64,000 nt of DNA from Roseateles noduli (GCA_002205125.1 NIOE01000004.1:310001-374000), one strand, 5' to 3'. Shown: positions 9,401 through 17,339, numbered from the stretch's first letter. Notes: generated by a model from the letters alone, not told the origin. Made by a program: numbers and translations.

Positions 9401-9783
9401 ACCAGCGCGGCGATGCGCGGCGGGACGGGACCGACTGACGATGTCGACGACCCCGACGAAGTTGATCGCGTGCCACCAGGCGTCCCGGCGGCGTTGGAGG
9501 AGGAGGTGTCGTGTTCCGCCAGCATGTCGAAGCCCTGGCGGCGGATCAGCGTCTGGCCGGCGGCCAGGCGGCGGCGGATGAAATCCAGCGCGCGGCGCTC
9601 GGCGTCGGCGAGCGTGGTAGGCGTGGCGGTCAGCGACGATTCGCCGCTGTCCTGGCGGACGTTGGCGACGTAGCGCGCGCCGGCGTCGCGGCCTGCGGGC
9701 AGGTCCAGTTCGACCAGCTCCACCGTGCAGCGGCGCTCGCGCGGATGAACGCGTGACAGCGTCGCGGATGCGATCTTCCTCAA
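6433..9783 (-). CDS. Large ARM/HEAT-repeat protein of the retron locus
   Basis: 1116 residues, read from TTG 9783; a GGGGGAG ribosome site lies about 7 nt upstream and no good ATG is near. Residues about 15-80 resemble a degenerate WGR-type fold (VELVELDLPAG, then ADAERRALDFIRRRLAAGQTL). The remainder is a long alpha-helical solenoid with many degenerate HEAT/armadillo units (for example HPAVPVVQVGVTWLLLHPA and HPDSTVRHWSMQALDL). It is first in the minus-strand unit followed by the SWIM protein, the retron RNA and the RT. In retrons such accessory proteins are effectors held inactive by the RT-msDNA complex and released on phage attack; that role here is inferred from the family. No nuclease motif was recognised. 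Confidence 0.78.
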   Translation of the reverse strand: MRKIASATLSRVHPRERRCTVELVELDLPAGRDAGARYVANVRQDSGESSLTATPTTLADAERRALDFIRRRLAAGQTLIRRQGFDMLAEHDTSSSNAAGTPGGTRSTSSGSSTSSVGPVPPRIAALVARFAPARWKLESADRQTRSAWRVAECSDRTEADPAAQRALRGLVPRLVELLESGSDLLDLCLAAAIGRLGDPGAAEAMRILAERGRSPATKRFAHQARLMLLPPEDLAAHAELLASQWSAELALELDGPELVVALLEPLDARRLDWPDLMQDWYDIALARPAVRERVLSLLRALPVQAEAFQAMRYVYKAAELRRDAEVVAALHARFENTRQRQGAQTLRHYVNPMTGETIVRVNGSKRKPARAYGRLTREYLRLRGLRSVRRLAAIAHPHAPELAVELLLGLRDDEVPAAAVEHRSEYVDRRWATVMRHYPAGANWLLVTRLLLARAPNRGDRDKGRNPVPGEGDGDRGRAKRVWTREPIDVTRALPERAEGLREMWDAHPEALLRLAMESRSALVHAVVARALQDHAEFLGRQAPAVLERLLRSPYAPTAETGFHVARAHVERGTPAEQIQWLKLMASSAHPAARDFALLHIAGDPGAFAGFPDLIVALLLSGQERARKQGHGLALLATPQALLDELPPALLAADAADPGLTEGVALIEQLLTGPLAAPAAEAVLRQLGALLPLLDHPAVPVVQVGVTWLLLHPAGVTLLPPALMKQLIGADDPDRRACGVRLLAALPDEVLRGQVELIGDLATHAHAGIRGAVGPALLRVARGDAEFARLMADRLHRSLFQTESGDGAHTDALRWLTQDLAPAAPARDPSGTWRALQARSAGAQRYGAWALMSLTPSDFSLRQLATLARHPDSTVRHWSMQALDLSLPAPPSVPTPEQAEQLLPLADADFDDAIDYTRTLFGERLPDESLAVELLIAWVDHPKAWVQALGRARLVRRMSAADASLCLTRLSQHPGTQVQLFVTQWLLELPTDDKPQLARRLRALTPYFLTVLSQVHRGRAAKSRITAFLRGQTDDAGTAAVVAEIFARQVVTASLTDKPQYIAGLRDIAAKHPGIALPFLNWKQPAGPQGALLAATTLPGPSGSPGPSTSPASAA

Positions 9784-9810
9784 GCTCTTCTCCCCCTGGG
9801 ACGGACGATT

Positions 9811-9856
9811 CTAGGGGGGTGGTGACGACCTAGGGGGAGGGGGCCGACCTAGGGAT
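9811..9856. promoter_or_regulatory. CTAGGG iterons between the retron operon and a divergent gene
   Basis: CTAGGG begins at 9811, 9830 and 9849, exactly 19 bp apart, and a further CTAG starts at 9888. The two later copies share the longer word GACCTAGGG. They lie 28-70 bp upstream of the TTG start of the retron operon and about 100 bp upstream of the divergent gene at 9953. Regular spacing near two helical turns suggests an operator. No binding protein can be named. Confidence 0.4.
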
Positions 9857-9952
9857 GTGCCCCATCCCGGGGACTGCCTAGTCTGGCTCACGGCTTCTTC
9901 ACGGCTCGACCTCGGGCGGTGGCCGCGATGCGAGATTCGCAGGAGGTGCTCC

Positions 9953-10492
9953 ATGCCCACCCGTCAGCTGATGCTCACGCAGCTCAAGTGCCTGGACGAC
10001 ACGAGCGAAGGCGGCGACGACGCGCCCTACCTGATGGTGTTCATGGCCCACCGCAACGTGCAGGGCGGCAAGTTGATCCGCGTGCGCGATCCCGCCTGGG
10101 ACGACAACTTCACCGCGGGCAAGACGGTCAACACGCGGCAGATCGTCGACGAGGCCGAGGCCGGCGGGGCCTTCGTCTTCGCCTTCCTGCTGGAGGAGGA
10201 CTGGGACCCGGACCTGGGCAGCGGCGGCTTCCTGCAGGTGATGATGCAGTCGGTCTGGAACACCTACGGCCAGAGCGGCTGGGCCAACCTCACCGCGTCG
10301 CAGCTGCGGTCGGTGGTGGGGCCGAAACTCTCGACCTTCCTGCAGGCGTCGGTGTCCAACGACGAGTACCTCGGCTGGCACAGTTTCGTCGTGCCGACGG
10401 TGACGACCGAAACCGCGCTCTCGCCGCTGAGCTACAGCGGCGACGGCGGCAGCTACAAGATCACGTTCACGGTGAGGATCAAGGGCGGATGA
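9953..10492 (+). CDS. Hypothetical protein divergent from the retron operon
   Basis: 179 residues from ATG 9953, chosen because AGGAGG stands six bases upstream. The sequence is acidic and aromatic-rich (WDDNFTAGK, EEDWDPDLGSGGFLQ, VWNTYGQSGWANLTASQL) and ends in a strand-rich tail (GGSYKITFTVRIKGG). There is no signal peptide, membrane helix or recognised catalytic motif; an all-beta fold is likely. It is transcribed away from the retron operon across an intergenic region with CTAGGG iterons. Whether it belongs to that system is unknown. Confidence 0.65.
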   Translation: MPTRQLMLTQLKCLDDTSEGGDDAPYLMVFMAHRNVQGGKLIRVRDPAWDDNFTAGKTVNTRQIVDEAEAGGAFVFAFLLEEDWDPDLGSGGFLQVMMQSVWNTYGQSGWANLTASQLRSVVGPKLSTFLQASVSNDEYLGWHSFVVPTVTTETALSPLSYSGDGGSYKITFTVRIKGG

Positions 10493-10538
10493 CGCCGCGC
10501 GATCCTCGCCGTGTCGGGAACCGGTCTCCAGGGCCTCC

Positions 10539-10775
10539 CTAGCCCGGCGTCCCGGCCTGCCGGCGGCGGAATTCCGTCGTCGGCAGGCCGCCGACGCCCC
10601 AGTTCTCGAGCTCGACCTCGTCGATGACGACGAAGGTCATGTGATGCGGTTTCCCCATCACCTCGAACAGCAGGTCGCTGACGCCCTGGATCAGGGCCGC
10701 CTTCTGCTCGGGCGTGGTGGCGCTGGCGCCGGGGGCGGTGCCCTCGCGGGTCACCTTGATGTTGACGTAGGGCAT
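10539..10775 (-). CDS. 4-oxalocrotonate tautomerase family protein
   Basis: 78 residues beginning MPYVNIKVTREG, so Pro1 is available after Met removal as the catalytic base of the tautomerase superfamily. The helix EQKAALIQGVSDLLFEVMGKP and the strand MTFVVIDEVELENWGVGG match the 4-OT subfamily. The substrate cannot be told. It lies 39 bases downstream of the SDR gene on the same strand and is probably cotranscribed with it. Confidence 0.85.
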   Translation of the reverse strand: MPYVNIKVTREGTAPGASATTPEQKAALIQGVSDLLFEVMGKPHHMTFVVIDEVELENWGVGGLPTTEFRRRQAGTPG

Positions 10776-10814
10776 GGGGGCTCCTTCGTGGGTTGAGACG
10801 CGAGGAGATCCTGC

Positions 10815-11549
10815 TCAGCGGCCGGCGTGCTGGCCGCCGTCGACGTTGAGCAGCTCGCCGGTGACGAAGTTTGCGCGCTCCAGATACAGCACGGCGTCGA
10901 CGATCTCGCTGATCTCGCCCATGCGGCCCATCGGGTGCAGCGCGGCGAGGAAGTCGTGCGTCTGCGGCGCGTGCATCGGCGTCTTGATCACGCCGGGACG
11001 CACCGCGTTCACGCGCACGCCGGTCTTGGCGTACTCGATCGCGAGCGAGCGCGTCACCGCGTCCAGTCCGCCCTTGGTCAGGTTGGCCAACGCGGCCGGC
11101 ACGCCGGTGATCGGTTGATCGACCAGCGTGGTCGTGATCTGCACGACGTGCCCGCTCTTCTGCAGCAGCATCTGCGGCAGCGCCAGCTGCGTGACGTGGA
11201 AGAAGCCCGCGACGTTGACCGCGAACGCGTCCTGGAAGTCCTGCGGCGTGTACTCGGTGAAGGGCTTGGCGATGAAGATGCCGGCGTTGTTGATCAGCGT
11301 GTCGATGCGGCCGAAGCGGTCGAGCGCGGTCTGCACGACACGTTGCGCGACCAGGCGGTCGCCGATGTGGCCGGGGACCGCGACGACATCGGCGTCGTCG
11401 CCCTGCTGGATGTGGCGCGAGTTGGCGACGACGGCGTAGCCTTGCGCGCGATACGCGGCGACGAGCGCGGCGCCGATGCCCTGCGAGGCGCCGGTGACGA
11501 TGGCGACCTTGCGGGGGGAAGTGGCGTTGCCGGTATTGGTGGCGGACAT
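10815..11549 (-). CDS. SDR-family oxidoreductase with altered catalytic residues
   Basis: 244 residues from ATG 11549, preceded by AGGAGC; an upstream ATG at 11567 lacks such a site. The Rossmann motif TGASQGIG and the NNAG motif are present, so NAD(P) binding is expected. The usual YxxxK is AxxxK here (ALANLTK) and the catalytic Ser position reads ITTT. The reductase chemistry may therefore be changed or lost, or the alignment may be shifted. It is followed by a tautomerase gene and faces a LysR regulator across 133 bp. Confidence 0.82.
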   Translation of the reverse strand: MSATNTGNATSPRKVAIVTGASQGIGAALVAAYRAQGYAVVANSRHIQQGDDADVVAVPGHIGDRLVAQRVVQTALDRFGRIDTLINNAGIFIAKPFTEYTPQDFQDAFAVNVAGFFHVTQLALPQMLLQKSGHVVQITTTLVDQPITGVPAALANLTKGGLDAVTRSLAIEYAKTGVRVNAVRPGVIKTPMHAPQTHDFLAALHPMGRMGEISEIVDAVLYLERANFVTGELLNVDGGQHAGR

Positions 11550-11682
11550 GGAAAGGCTCCTGTTCATGCGGGATCCGGAGGATCCGGGTGGCTGGGGACG
11601 CCGCGTGGATCGATGAAACGTTCGGCGTTGGACAGCAGGTTAGGAGCCGGCCCTCTTGGGCGGTAGCCGCTATCCTGTCTCA

Positions 11683-12600
11683 ATGGCTGATCAAAAACGC
11701 ACAGGGCTCCGAGGGGGCGTGGACTGGGAGGATCTGCGCGTGTTCCTCGCGCTTGGCCGGCACGGCAGCCTGTCGGCGGCGGCCCGCGCGCTGACGGTCA
11801 ATCACGCGACGATCTCGCGGCGCATCCAGGCGCTGGAGGACAGCCTCGGCGAGAAGCTCGTCGATCGGCGGCCGGACGGCTACGTGCTGACGGCGGCGGG
11901 GCGGCGCGCGCTTGCGGCTGCGGGCGACATGGAGGCGGCGGCGCAGTCGCTCGCGCGCGAAGGTGTCCACGGCGACGGCAGCGATGGCGGCGCGGTGCGC
12001 GGGCTGGTGCGGGTGAACGCGCCGCCGGCGCTGTCGCAGGGCTTCGTGATCGACCGGCTGGCGCGGCTCGCGGTGCTGCATCCGGGGCTGGACATCGACC
12101 TCGCGACGGACCTGCGGGCGGTGAGCCTGGACCGGCACAAGGCGGACATCGCGGTGCGACTCACGCGACCGACCGATGGCGACTACATCGTCAAGCCGCT
12201 GGGCGCGATGGGCTTCGGGTTCTACGGCACGCCGGAGGTCTGCGAGACGACGGAGGCCGGTGCGGAGCCGGTGTTCGTCGGCTTCGACGAGGAGAACGCC
12301 GACATGCCCGATGCGGCGTGGCTGGCGAAGCACTTCCCTCGTGCGCGGGTGGCGTTCCGCGCCAACAACCACATGTCTCAGGCGATCGCGGCGAGGACCG
12401 GCGCGGGGCTCGCGGTGCTGCCGCATTACATCGGGCGGCAGGTGCCGGGGTTGCGCGCCTGCGCGCTGACGCCGGTGCGCGATCCGCGCGAGATGTGGCT
12501 GCTGATCCGCGGGCAGGACCGGAAGGACCGGGCGATCCGCACGGTGGCGGATCACTTGCAGCGGGTGTTCGAGGAAGAGCGGGACATCTTCCTCGCCTGA
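11683..12600 (+). CDS. LysR-family transcriptional regulator
   Basis: 305 residues. The N-terminal helix-turn-helix (DLRVFLALGRHGSLSAAARAL, then HATISRRIQALE) is followed by a LysR substrate domain. ATG at 11683 was preferred to the TTG 27 bases upstream because it begins shortly before the HTH and matches family length. It is divergent from the SDR gene and probably controls it; the shared 133-bp intergenic region would hold the operator. Confidence 0.88.
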   Translation: MADQKRTGLRGGVDWEDLRVFLALGRHGSLSAAARALTVNHATISRRIQALEDSLGEKLVDRRPDGYVLTAAGRRALAAAGDMEAAAQSLAREGVHGDGSDGGAVRGLVRVNAPPALSQGFVIDRLARLAVLHPGLDIDLATDLRAVSLDRHKADIAVRLTRPTDGDYIVKPLGAMGFGFYGTPEVCETTEAGAEPVFVGFDEENADMPDAAWLAKHFPRARVAFRANNHMSQAIAARTGAGLAVLPHYIGRQVPGLRACALTPVRDPREMWLLIRGQDRKDRAIRTVADHLQRVFEEERDIFLA

Positions 12601-12620
12601 GTCTTTCCTCGCCTGAGCCC

Positions 12621-13535
12621 TCAGGTCACGCCGAGCTCCTGGAGATTCAACAGGCGGCTCACCTGCTCCTCGTCCTCGCGCGTCGCCGGCTGGTAGACCA
12701 CCATCCCGAGGTCCGGCCGCTGATCGACGGAGAACGCCGAGTACTCGAACGCGATGAGGCCGACGATCGGATGGCGCAGCCGCTTCACGCCTTCGCCGAA
12801 GGCCTTCACGTCGTGCTCGCGCCAGTAGCGCTCGAACTCGGGGCTGAGCGCGCTGACCTCGCGCACGAGGGCGTCGACCTTCGTCGTGTCGCCGACGCGC
12901 GCGGAGTCCGCGCGGAACGCTGCAACGACGAAGCGCGCGACGCTTTCCCAGTCGTCCTGCGCCGCACGCACGCGCGGGTTGCAGAAGATCAGCTTCACGA
13001 TGTTGCGCTGCTCGGGCGGCAGCGCGTTGTAGTCGGTGAGCACGGCGGTCGCGGCGCGGTTCCAGCCGACGACGTCCCACAGCGGCGTCTTCACGATCGC
13101 CGGGCTCAGCGTGAGCGCGTCCAGCACGCGCTGCAGCCGCGGCGTGATGCCGGCGGCTTCCGGCGCGCGGAGCTCGGGCGCCCGGCCGAAGGCGAGCAGG
13201 AAGAGATGCTCGCGCTCCACGTCGGTCAGCAGCAGCGCGCTGGCGATGCGCTCCAGCACGACCTCCGACGGCGCGCCGCCGCGGCCCTGCTCCAGCCACG
13301 TGTACCAGGTCGGGCTCACGTGCGCGCGCTGCGCGACTTCCTCGCGACGCAGACCGGGCGTGCGTCGACGCGTCATCGGCAGACCGAGTGCGGCGGCGTC
13401 GAGCCGCTCGCGGCGATCGCGCAGGTAGACGCCGAGCGGGTTGTCCTTGGTCGCCTGCGCGGGCGCTGCGGGAAGCTCGGCAGGATGAGGCAGGGAGGGA
13501 AGGGGAAAGACGTTGTTCATCCTGTTAGCCGCCAT
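12621..13535 (-). CDS. MmyB-type helix-turn-helix regulator
   Basis: 304 residues. The XRE-type HTH at about residues 55-110 contains RTPGLRREEVAQRAHVSPTWYTWLEQGRG, characteristic of actinobacterial/proteobacterial MmyB regulators (motif split here: TPGLRREEVAQRA and HVSPTWYTWLEQGRG). The C-terminal MmyB-like ligand-binding domain has DVVGWNRAA and LIFCNPRVR. An internal ATG at 13520 is an alternative start. It is divergent from an SDR-type gene at 13614 across 78 bp; such pairs are common and the SDR is the probable target. Confidence 0.88.
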   Translation of the reverse strand: MAANRMNNVFPLPSLPHPAELPAAPAQATKDNPLGVYLRDRRERLDAAALGLPMTRRRTPGLRREEVAQRAHVSPTWYTWLEQGRGGAPSEVVLERIASALLLTDVEREHLFLLAFGRAPELRAPEAAGITPRLQRVLDALTLSPAIVKTPLWDVVGWNRAATAVLTDYNALPPEQRNIVKLIFCNPRVRAAQDDWESVARFVVAAFRADSARVGDTTKVDALVREVSALSPEFERYWREHDVKAFGEGVKRLRHPIVGLIAFEYSAFSVDQRPDLGMVVYQPATREDEEQVSRLLNLQELGVT

Positions 13536-13613
13536 ACCTGGATAAGGTCACTACTACACCGGGATGGATTCTGCGCGGACGATGCATCGCATCAACTTTC
13601 GAGGGTTTCTCTC

Positions 13614-14513
13614 ATGCGCGTTTTCGTCACTGGAGCCACGGGCTTCGTCGGGTCGGCGGTGGTCGATGAATTGATCGAGGCCGGTCATCAGGTGTTGGGA
13701 CTGGCGCGGTCGGACGCCTCCGCGGAGGCGCTCGTCCGGGCCGGCGCCGAGGTGCATCGCGGCACCATCGATGATCTGGACCGCCTGCGCTCGGGCGCTA
13801 CGGCGGCCGATGCGGTCATCCACACGGCGTTCGATCACGACTTCTCCCGCTTCGCGGAGAACTGCCGTCGCGACGGCGTCGCCATCGAGGCGCTGGGCGA
13901 GGCGCTCATCGGATCGGCGCGTCCGTTGCTCGTGACGTCGGGTCTGGCGATGGCGGTGTCGGGTCGTCTCGGGCACGAAGGCGATCCGTGCCTGCCGGTG
14001 TCGGAAGGTTATCCGCGAGTCTCCGAGCCGACCGCGCTGGCGCTGGCGGCGCGCGGCATCAACGCCGCGACCGTGCGGCTTTCGCCGACGGTGCATGGCG
14101 CGGGCGATCACGGTTTCGTGCCCATCCTCATCGACCTTGCGCGCCGCACGGGGCGCTCGGCCTACATCGGCGACGGTCAGAACGCGTGGAGCGCGGTGCA
14201 TCGGCGCGATGCGGCGGTGGTGTTCCGCCGGGCGATCGAATCGCCGAAGGCCGGTGCGCGCTGGCACGCGATCGCGGAGGAGCGGATCACGTTCAAGGAC
14301 ATCGCGACGGCGATCGGCGAGCGGCTCGGTGTGCCGGTGGTGAGCCTGTCGCAGGAGGAGGCGCAGGCGCACTTCGGCTGGTTCACGAAGTTCGCCGGCT
14401 TGAGTCTGGCGGCGACAAGCACTGTCACTCGCGAGGCGCTCGGCTGGACGCCGAAGCATCCGACGCTGACGGAGGATCTCGGCGACGCGCGTTACTTCGA
14501 CGTGAAGGTCTGA
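13614..14513 (+). CDS. NAD(P)-dependent epimerase/dehydratase-like atypical SDR
   Basis: 299 residues starting MRVFVTGATGFVGSAVV, the TGxxGxxG nucleotide-binding motif of extended and atypical SDRs. The middle contains LLVTSGLAM and INAATVRLSPTVHG, and GDGQNAWSAVHRRD is typical of the family. Its substrate is unknown. It is divergent from the MmyB-type regulator, which probably represses it. ATG 13614 gives the standard N-terminus; longer versions of the frame overlap the regulator gene and are not credible. Confidence 0.85.
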   Translation: MRVFVTGATGFVGSAVVDELIEAGHQVLGLARSDASAEALVRAGAEVHRGTIDDLDRLRSGATAADAVIHTAFDHDFSRFAENCRRDGVAIEALGEALIGSARPLLVTSGLAMAVSGRLGHEGDPCLPVSEGYPRVSEPTALALAARGINAATVRLSPTVHGAGDHGFVPILIDLARRTGRSAYIGDGQNAWSAVHRRDAAVVFRRAIESPKAGARWHAIAEERITFKDIATAIGERLGVPVVSLSQEEAQAHFGWFTKFAGLSLAATSTVTREALGWTPKHPTLTEDLGDARYFDVKV

Positions 14514-14561
14514 TGCGCACGCGGCACGCGCCTGCGCCTCCGGCCGTGGACACAAAATGAC

Positions 14562-15434
14562 TCAGCTGTCGTAGCGCTTGGGGACCTTCTTCCGCTGCTG
14601 CTTCAGTTGCTCTGCCAGTGCTTCGGCCTGACGGACCTCGGCTCCGCTCAGGTTCGCGAAAGGCATACCAGGGAACGCCCTTTCACGTAGCTCCTTCCAT
14701 GACGGGCCGGACTCGCTTTCGTCGATGATGTAGAAGGCGCGCGCCTCGATCGCCGTGAGCCCGAGCTTCATGCCCTCCAGCGAGAGGGTGCTGGCCACGT
14801 GGGACTCCCCTTCGATGAACTCCTTGCGCAAGCCGGCCAGCAGCGGTTGCCGCATGGCCTCGGGCGGGCGGTAGTCCACGGCACGACCGTAGATCATCGC
14901 CACTTCGTAGACGCCGCCGCGCAGGGCCTTCTCGGCGAGTTCGGTCAGGTGGGTCTGCATCTCCTCGGTGATCGACTGGCAGCGGCGCGCGCTCTGCTCG
15001 GTCATGTCGGCGACGGTAGCCAGCTTGTCCGGCGTCAGTTTTGCGGTGGGCTTGAGATTCCGGATCTTTTCCCCGAGGCCTTCCAACCCGCGGCAGGATG
15101 AGAGCGTGATCGCCGCCTGCGCGGCCTGCTGAGGCGTTCCACCGTGGATGGCCATGAGCACGGATTGGCCGAGATCGACATCTGCCGCAGGAGGCCCCAG
15201 CCTCGCGGGCGGCGCGGACGTTGCGATCTGCGCCGGCTGAACCTGCCGATCGAGACCGATGGGTTCGCCGACGGTTGGCCGCATCGTCTCGGCCAGCGGC
15301 GCCCGCGCGGGCTGCGCGCGCACGATGTCGACGCGATCACCCTCGACGGGGTTCTTCCACAGCCAGGCGAGCGCCGCCGCCGCGGGCACGGCGACCAAGG
15401 TCAGAAGTACGGCGGAGCGACGTGGGAGGGGCAT
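14562..15434 (-). CDS. Membrane-anchored hypothetical protein, paralog 1 of 3
   Basis: 290 residues from ATG 15434, with GAGG about 8 nt upstream. A single N-terminal hydrophobic helix (AVLLTLVAVPAAAALAWLW) is followed by a Pro/Ala-rich linker and an alpha-helical domain. Shared words with the two genes upstream: VLMAIHGGTPQQAAQAA, RCQSITEEMQ, YGRAVDYRPPEAMRQPLL and EARAFYIIDESE. It is last of three tandem same-strand paralogs. No known domain was recognised; location is probably the periplasmic face of the inner membrane. Confidence 0.7.
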   Translation of the reverse strand: MPLPRRSAVLLTLVAVPAAAALAWLWKNPVEGDRVDIVRAQPARAPLAETMRPTVGEPIGLDRQVQPAQIATSAPPARLGPPAADVDLGQSVLMAIHGGTPQQAAQAAITLSSCRGLEGLGEKIRNLKPTAKLTPDKLATVADMTEQSARRCQSITEEMQTHLTELAEKALRGGVYEVAMIYGRAVDYRPPEAMRQPLLAGLRKEFIEGESHVASTLSLEGMKLGLTAIEARAFYIIDESESGPSWKELRERAFPGMPFANLSGAEVRQAEALAEQLKQQRKKVPKRYDS

Positions 15435-15498
15435 GTCATGTTCCTCGGCAAGGCGAAGGGCGAAGGAAGCGATGGGTCGACGTGGAACGCCGCGAGAT

Positions 15499-16434
15499 TC
15501 ATCCCGGCGAGGTATCCGGCTTCTTGACGCTGCGCAGCCAGGTCTGCGCAAGCAGGTCGGCCTGCTTCTGCTCGTCGTCGGTGTATGGCGGCGTGGGCTT
15601 GTCGAATTCGAACGGCGTGCGGGGGCGTTTTGAACGACTCGTACGGGTGCTGTCGAGCGCGTCGAACGCGATCTCGTAGGCGCGCGTCTCGATACGCGAG
15701 AGTCCGAACACATCGGGATGCCGCGCGAGCATCAAGGGTGCGATGTCGTCCCCTCCGAAGAAGTCGGTGCGCAGGGCTTCCTTCAATGGAGCTCTCATCG
15801 ATGGCGGCGGATCGAAGCCGACGAGTTCGCCGTAGATCGCGGCGACCTGTCGGGCGCCCGCGAGCAGCGCCCGCTCGGCGAGCTCCTTCTCGCGAGCCAT
15901 GAGATCCGGGGGAATGGATTGGCACTTCCGGCCACGCTCGCTGAACGCGTCGATCGCGATGTTGCCCGCTTCGCCGGCCAACCGGCCGTCCGCCCTCATC
16001 CGTTCAATGTGTTGCATGAGGTCCGGATTGAAGCGGCAGATCGACATGAGGTTCACCGCTTCGCTGAGCAGCTTGGGCGAGCCGCCGTTGAAAGCGGAGA
16101 TCACGATCTGGCCGTAGTCCCGCATCGCGGCGGACGCGCCGACGGCGGGCGGCCGGACGAGAGGATCTTCACTCGGTGCCGCTACCCCGCGACGCGGTGC
16201 GGCCTGTGTCGTTGCCGGGGCGGGGAGCGCCGCCTCGCTGGCGACTGTTTCGCGCGTCGCGAGTGCAGGCTGCGCGGCGTCCTGCGCCGTCGAGGAAGGC
16301 TCGATCGGTTCAAGCGCGGCGGGTGTCCTCCAGAGGTACGTTACGGCGGCGATGGCGACCAGAACGGCCATTGCGGCGCCTGCAACGAGTGCTCCGCGTC
16401 CGGTAGTCGGGCGTCGCTCCTTCACCGCGCTCAT
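15499..16434 (-). CDS. Membrane-anchored hypothetical protein, paralog 2 of 3
   Basis: 311 residues from ATG 16434, which overlaps the TGA of the upstream paralog (ATGA), so they are translationally coupled. It has one N-terminal helix (GALVAGAAMAVLVAIAAVTYLW), a long Ala/Pro linker and a helical domain with QIVISAFNGGSPKLLSEAV, RKCQSIPPDLM, YGELVGFDPPPSMRAPL and ETRAYEIAFDALD. It is the most divergent of the three; the HGG of the others is NGG here. Function unknown. Confidence 0.7.
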   Translation of the reverse strand: MSAVKERRPTTGRGALVAGAAMAVLVAIAAVTYLWRTPAALEPIEPSSTAQDAAQPALATRETVASEAALPAPATTQAAPRRGVAAPSEDPLVRPPAVGASAAMRDYGQIVISAFNGGSPKLLSEAVNLMSICRFNPDLMQHIERMRADGRLAGEAGNIAIDAFSERGRKCQSIPPDLMAREKELAERALLAGARQVAAIYGELVGFDPPPSMRAPLKEALRTDFFGGDDIAPLMLARHPDVFGLSRIETRAYEIAFDALDSTRTSRSKRPRTPFEFDKPTPPYTDDEQKQADLLAQTWLRSVKKPDTSPG

Positions 16435-17339
16435 CCCTTCCGCCTTTCCGGCGGTTTGCGTTCCTGCTTGAGGCGCTCGGCGATGGTTTCGGACGCGCGA
16501 ACTTCCTCCTCGGACATGTCGCGGAAGGGCCCGTCCCGCAGCATCGCTTCGTGGAACGGCCGCTCCGCTTCCCGCGCCTCGGACATGGACACCAGGAAGT
16601 AGGCCCGCGCCTCCGCCTTGGAGAGCCCCAACCGCCCGCCATTGAAGGCGAACTCCTTGACGATGTCCCGATCGCCGTCTCGGAACGCGGCGTTCATCGC
16701 GTCGAGCAGCGGCTGGCGCATCGCCTCGGGCGGGCGATAACCGACGGAGCGTCCGTAGACCAGCGCCACGTAGGCGGCCTCGGGGCCGCCCGCCTCGACC
16801 GCGCGGGCGGCCAGCGCGCCGCGCTGGGCCTGCATCTCCGGCGTGATGGACTTGCACCGGTCTTCGAACCATTCGGCGGCGGCGATCCGGCTGTTGCGTT
16901 TCGGATCCTGCGAGCTCAACTTCCTCGCGGCGCCCGACAGGTCCACCAGCGAGAACTCCAGACACGTCTGCAGCAAGTACGCCGCCTGGCCAGCCTGCTT
17001 GGGTGTCCCACCGTGCATGCCGATCAGCACGATCTGACCGAAGTCTTCCGTCGTCGGCGGCTTGAACACCGGGGTGTCGTTGATCGGCACGCTGCTGGCC
17101 GCTGGGGCGGCCGGCACGGCGGATGGCGCAAGCTTCTCGGTCTTCTCGAACTTTTCGGCGGTCGCGACGCGGGGCTCTGAAGCATTGGTCGACACGGGCG
17201 CGGGCGGCTGAGCCACGGCGGGCGTGGCCGCCATCGCGACCTGCCCGTCCTTCGGCGATTCGGGCCAGAACTGGACGGCGATCGCCGCGGCGGCCAACAG
17301 CAGCGCGACCGCCACGATCCAGCGGCGTGGATGATCCAT
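16431..17339 (-). CDS. Membrane-anchored hypothetical protein, paralog 3 of 3
   Basis: 302 residues. N-terminal helix IVAVALLLAAAAIAVQFW, Pro/Ala/Lys-rich linker, then a helical domain with QIVLIGMHGGTPKQAGQAA, RCKSITPEMQAQ, YGRSVGYRPPEAMRQPLL and EARAYFLVSMSEARE. It is first gene of the three-paralog unit. Each copy keeps one Cys in the xCQ/KSI segment and another in the preceding helix (for example LLQTCLEF), possibly a structural disulfide. No enzymatic motif was seen. Confidence 0.7.
   Translation of the reverse strand: MDHPRRWIVAVALLLAAAAIAVQFWPESPKDGQVAMAATPAVAQPPAPVSTNASEPRVATAEKFEKTEKLAPSAVPAAPAASSVPINDTPVFKPPTTEDFGQIVLIGMHGGTPKQAGQAAYLLQTCLEFSLVDLSGAARKLSSQDPKRNSRIAAAEWFEDRCKSITPEMQAQRGALAARAVEAGGPEAAYVALVYGRSVGYRPPEAMRQPLLDAMNAAFRDGDRDIVKEFAFNGGRLGLSKAEARAYFLVSMSEAREAERPFHEAMLRDGPFRDMSEEEVRASETIAERLKQERKPPERRKG

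Noticed and set aside
7150-9438. 762-residue open frame antisense to the retron repeat protein
   Set aside because: Low-complexity Arg/Gln/Ala composition, typical shadow frame.
12589-12617. Direct repeat TTCCTCGCCTGA between two regulator genes
   Set aside because: Two 12-13 bp copies at the end of the LysR gene look like a local slippage duplication, too short to call an attachment site or element.
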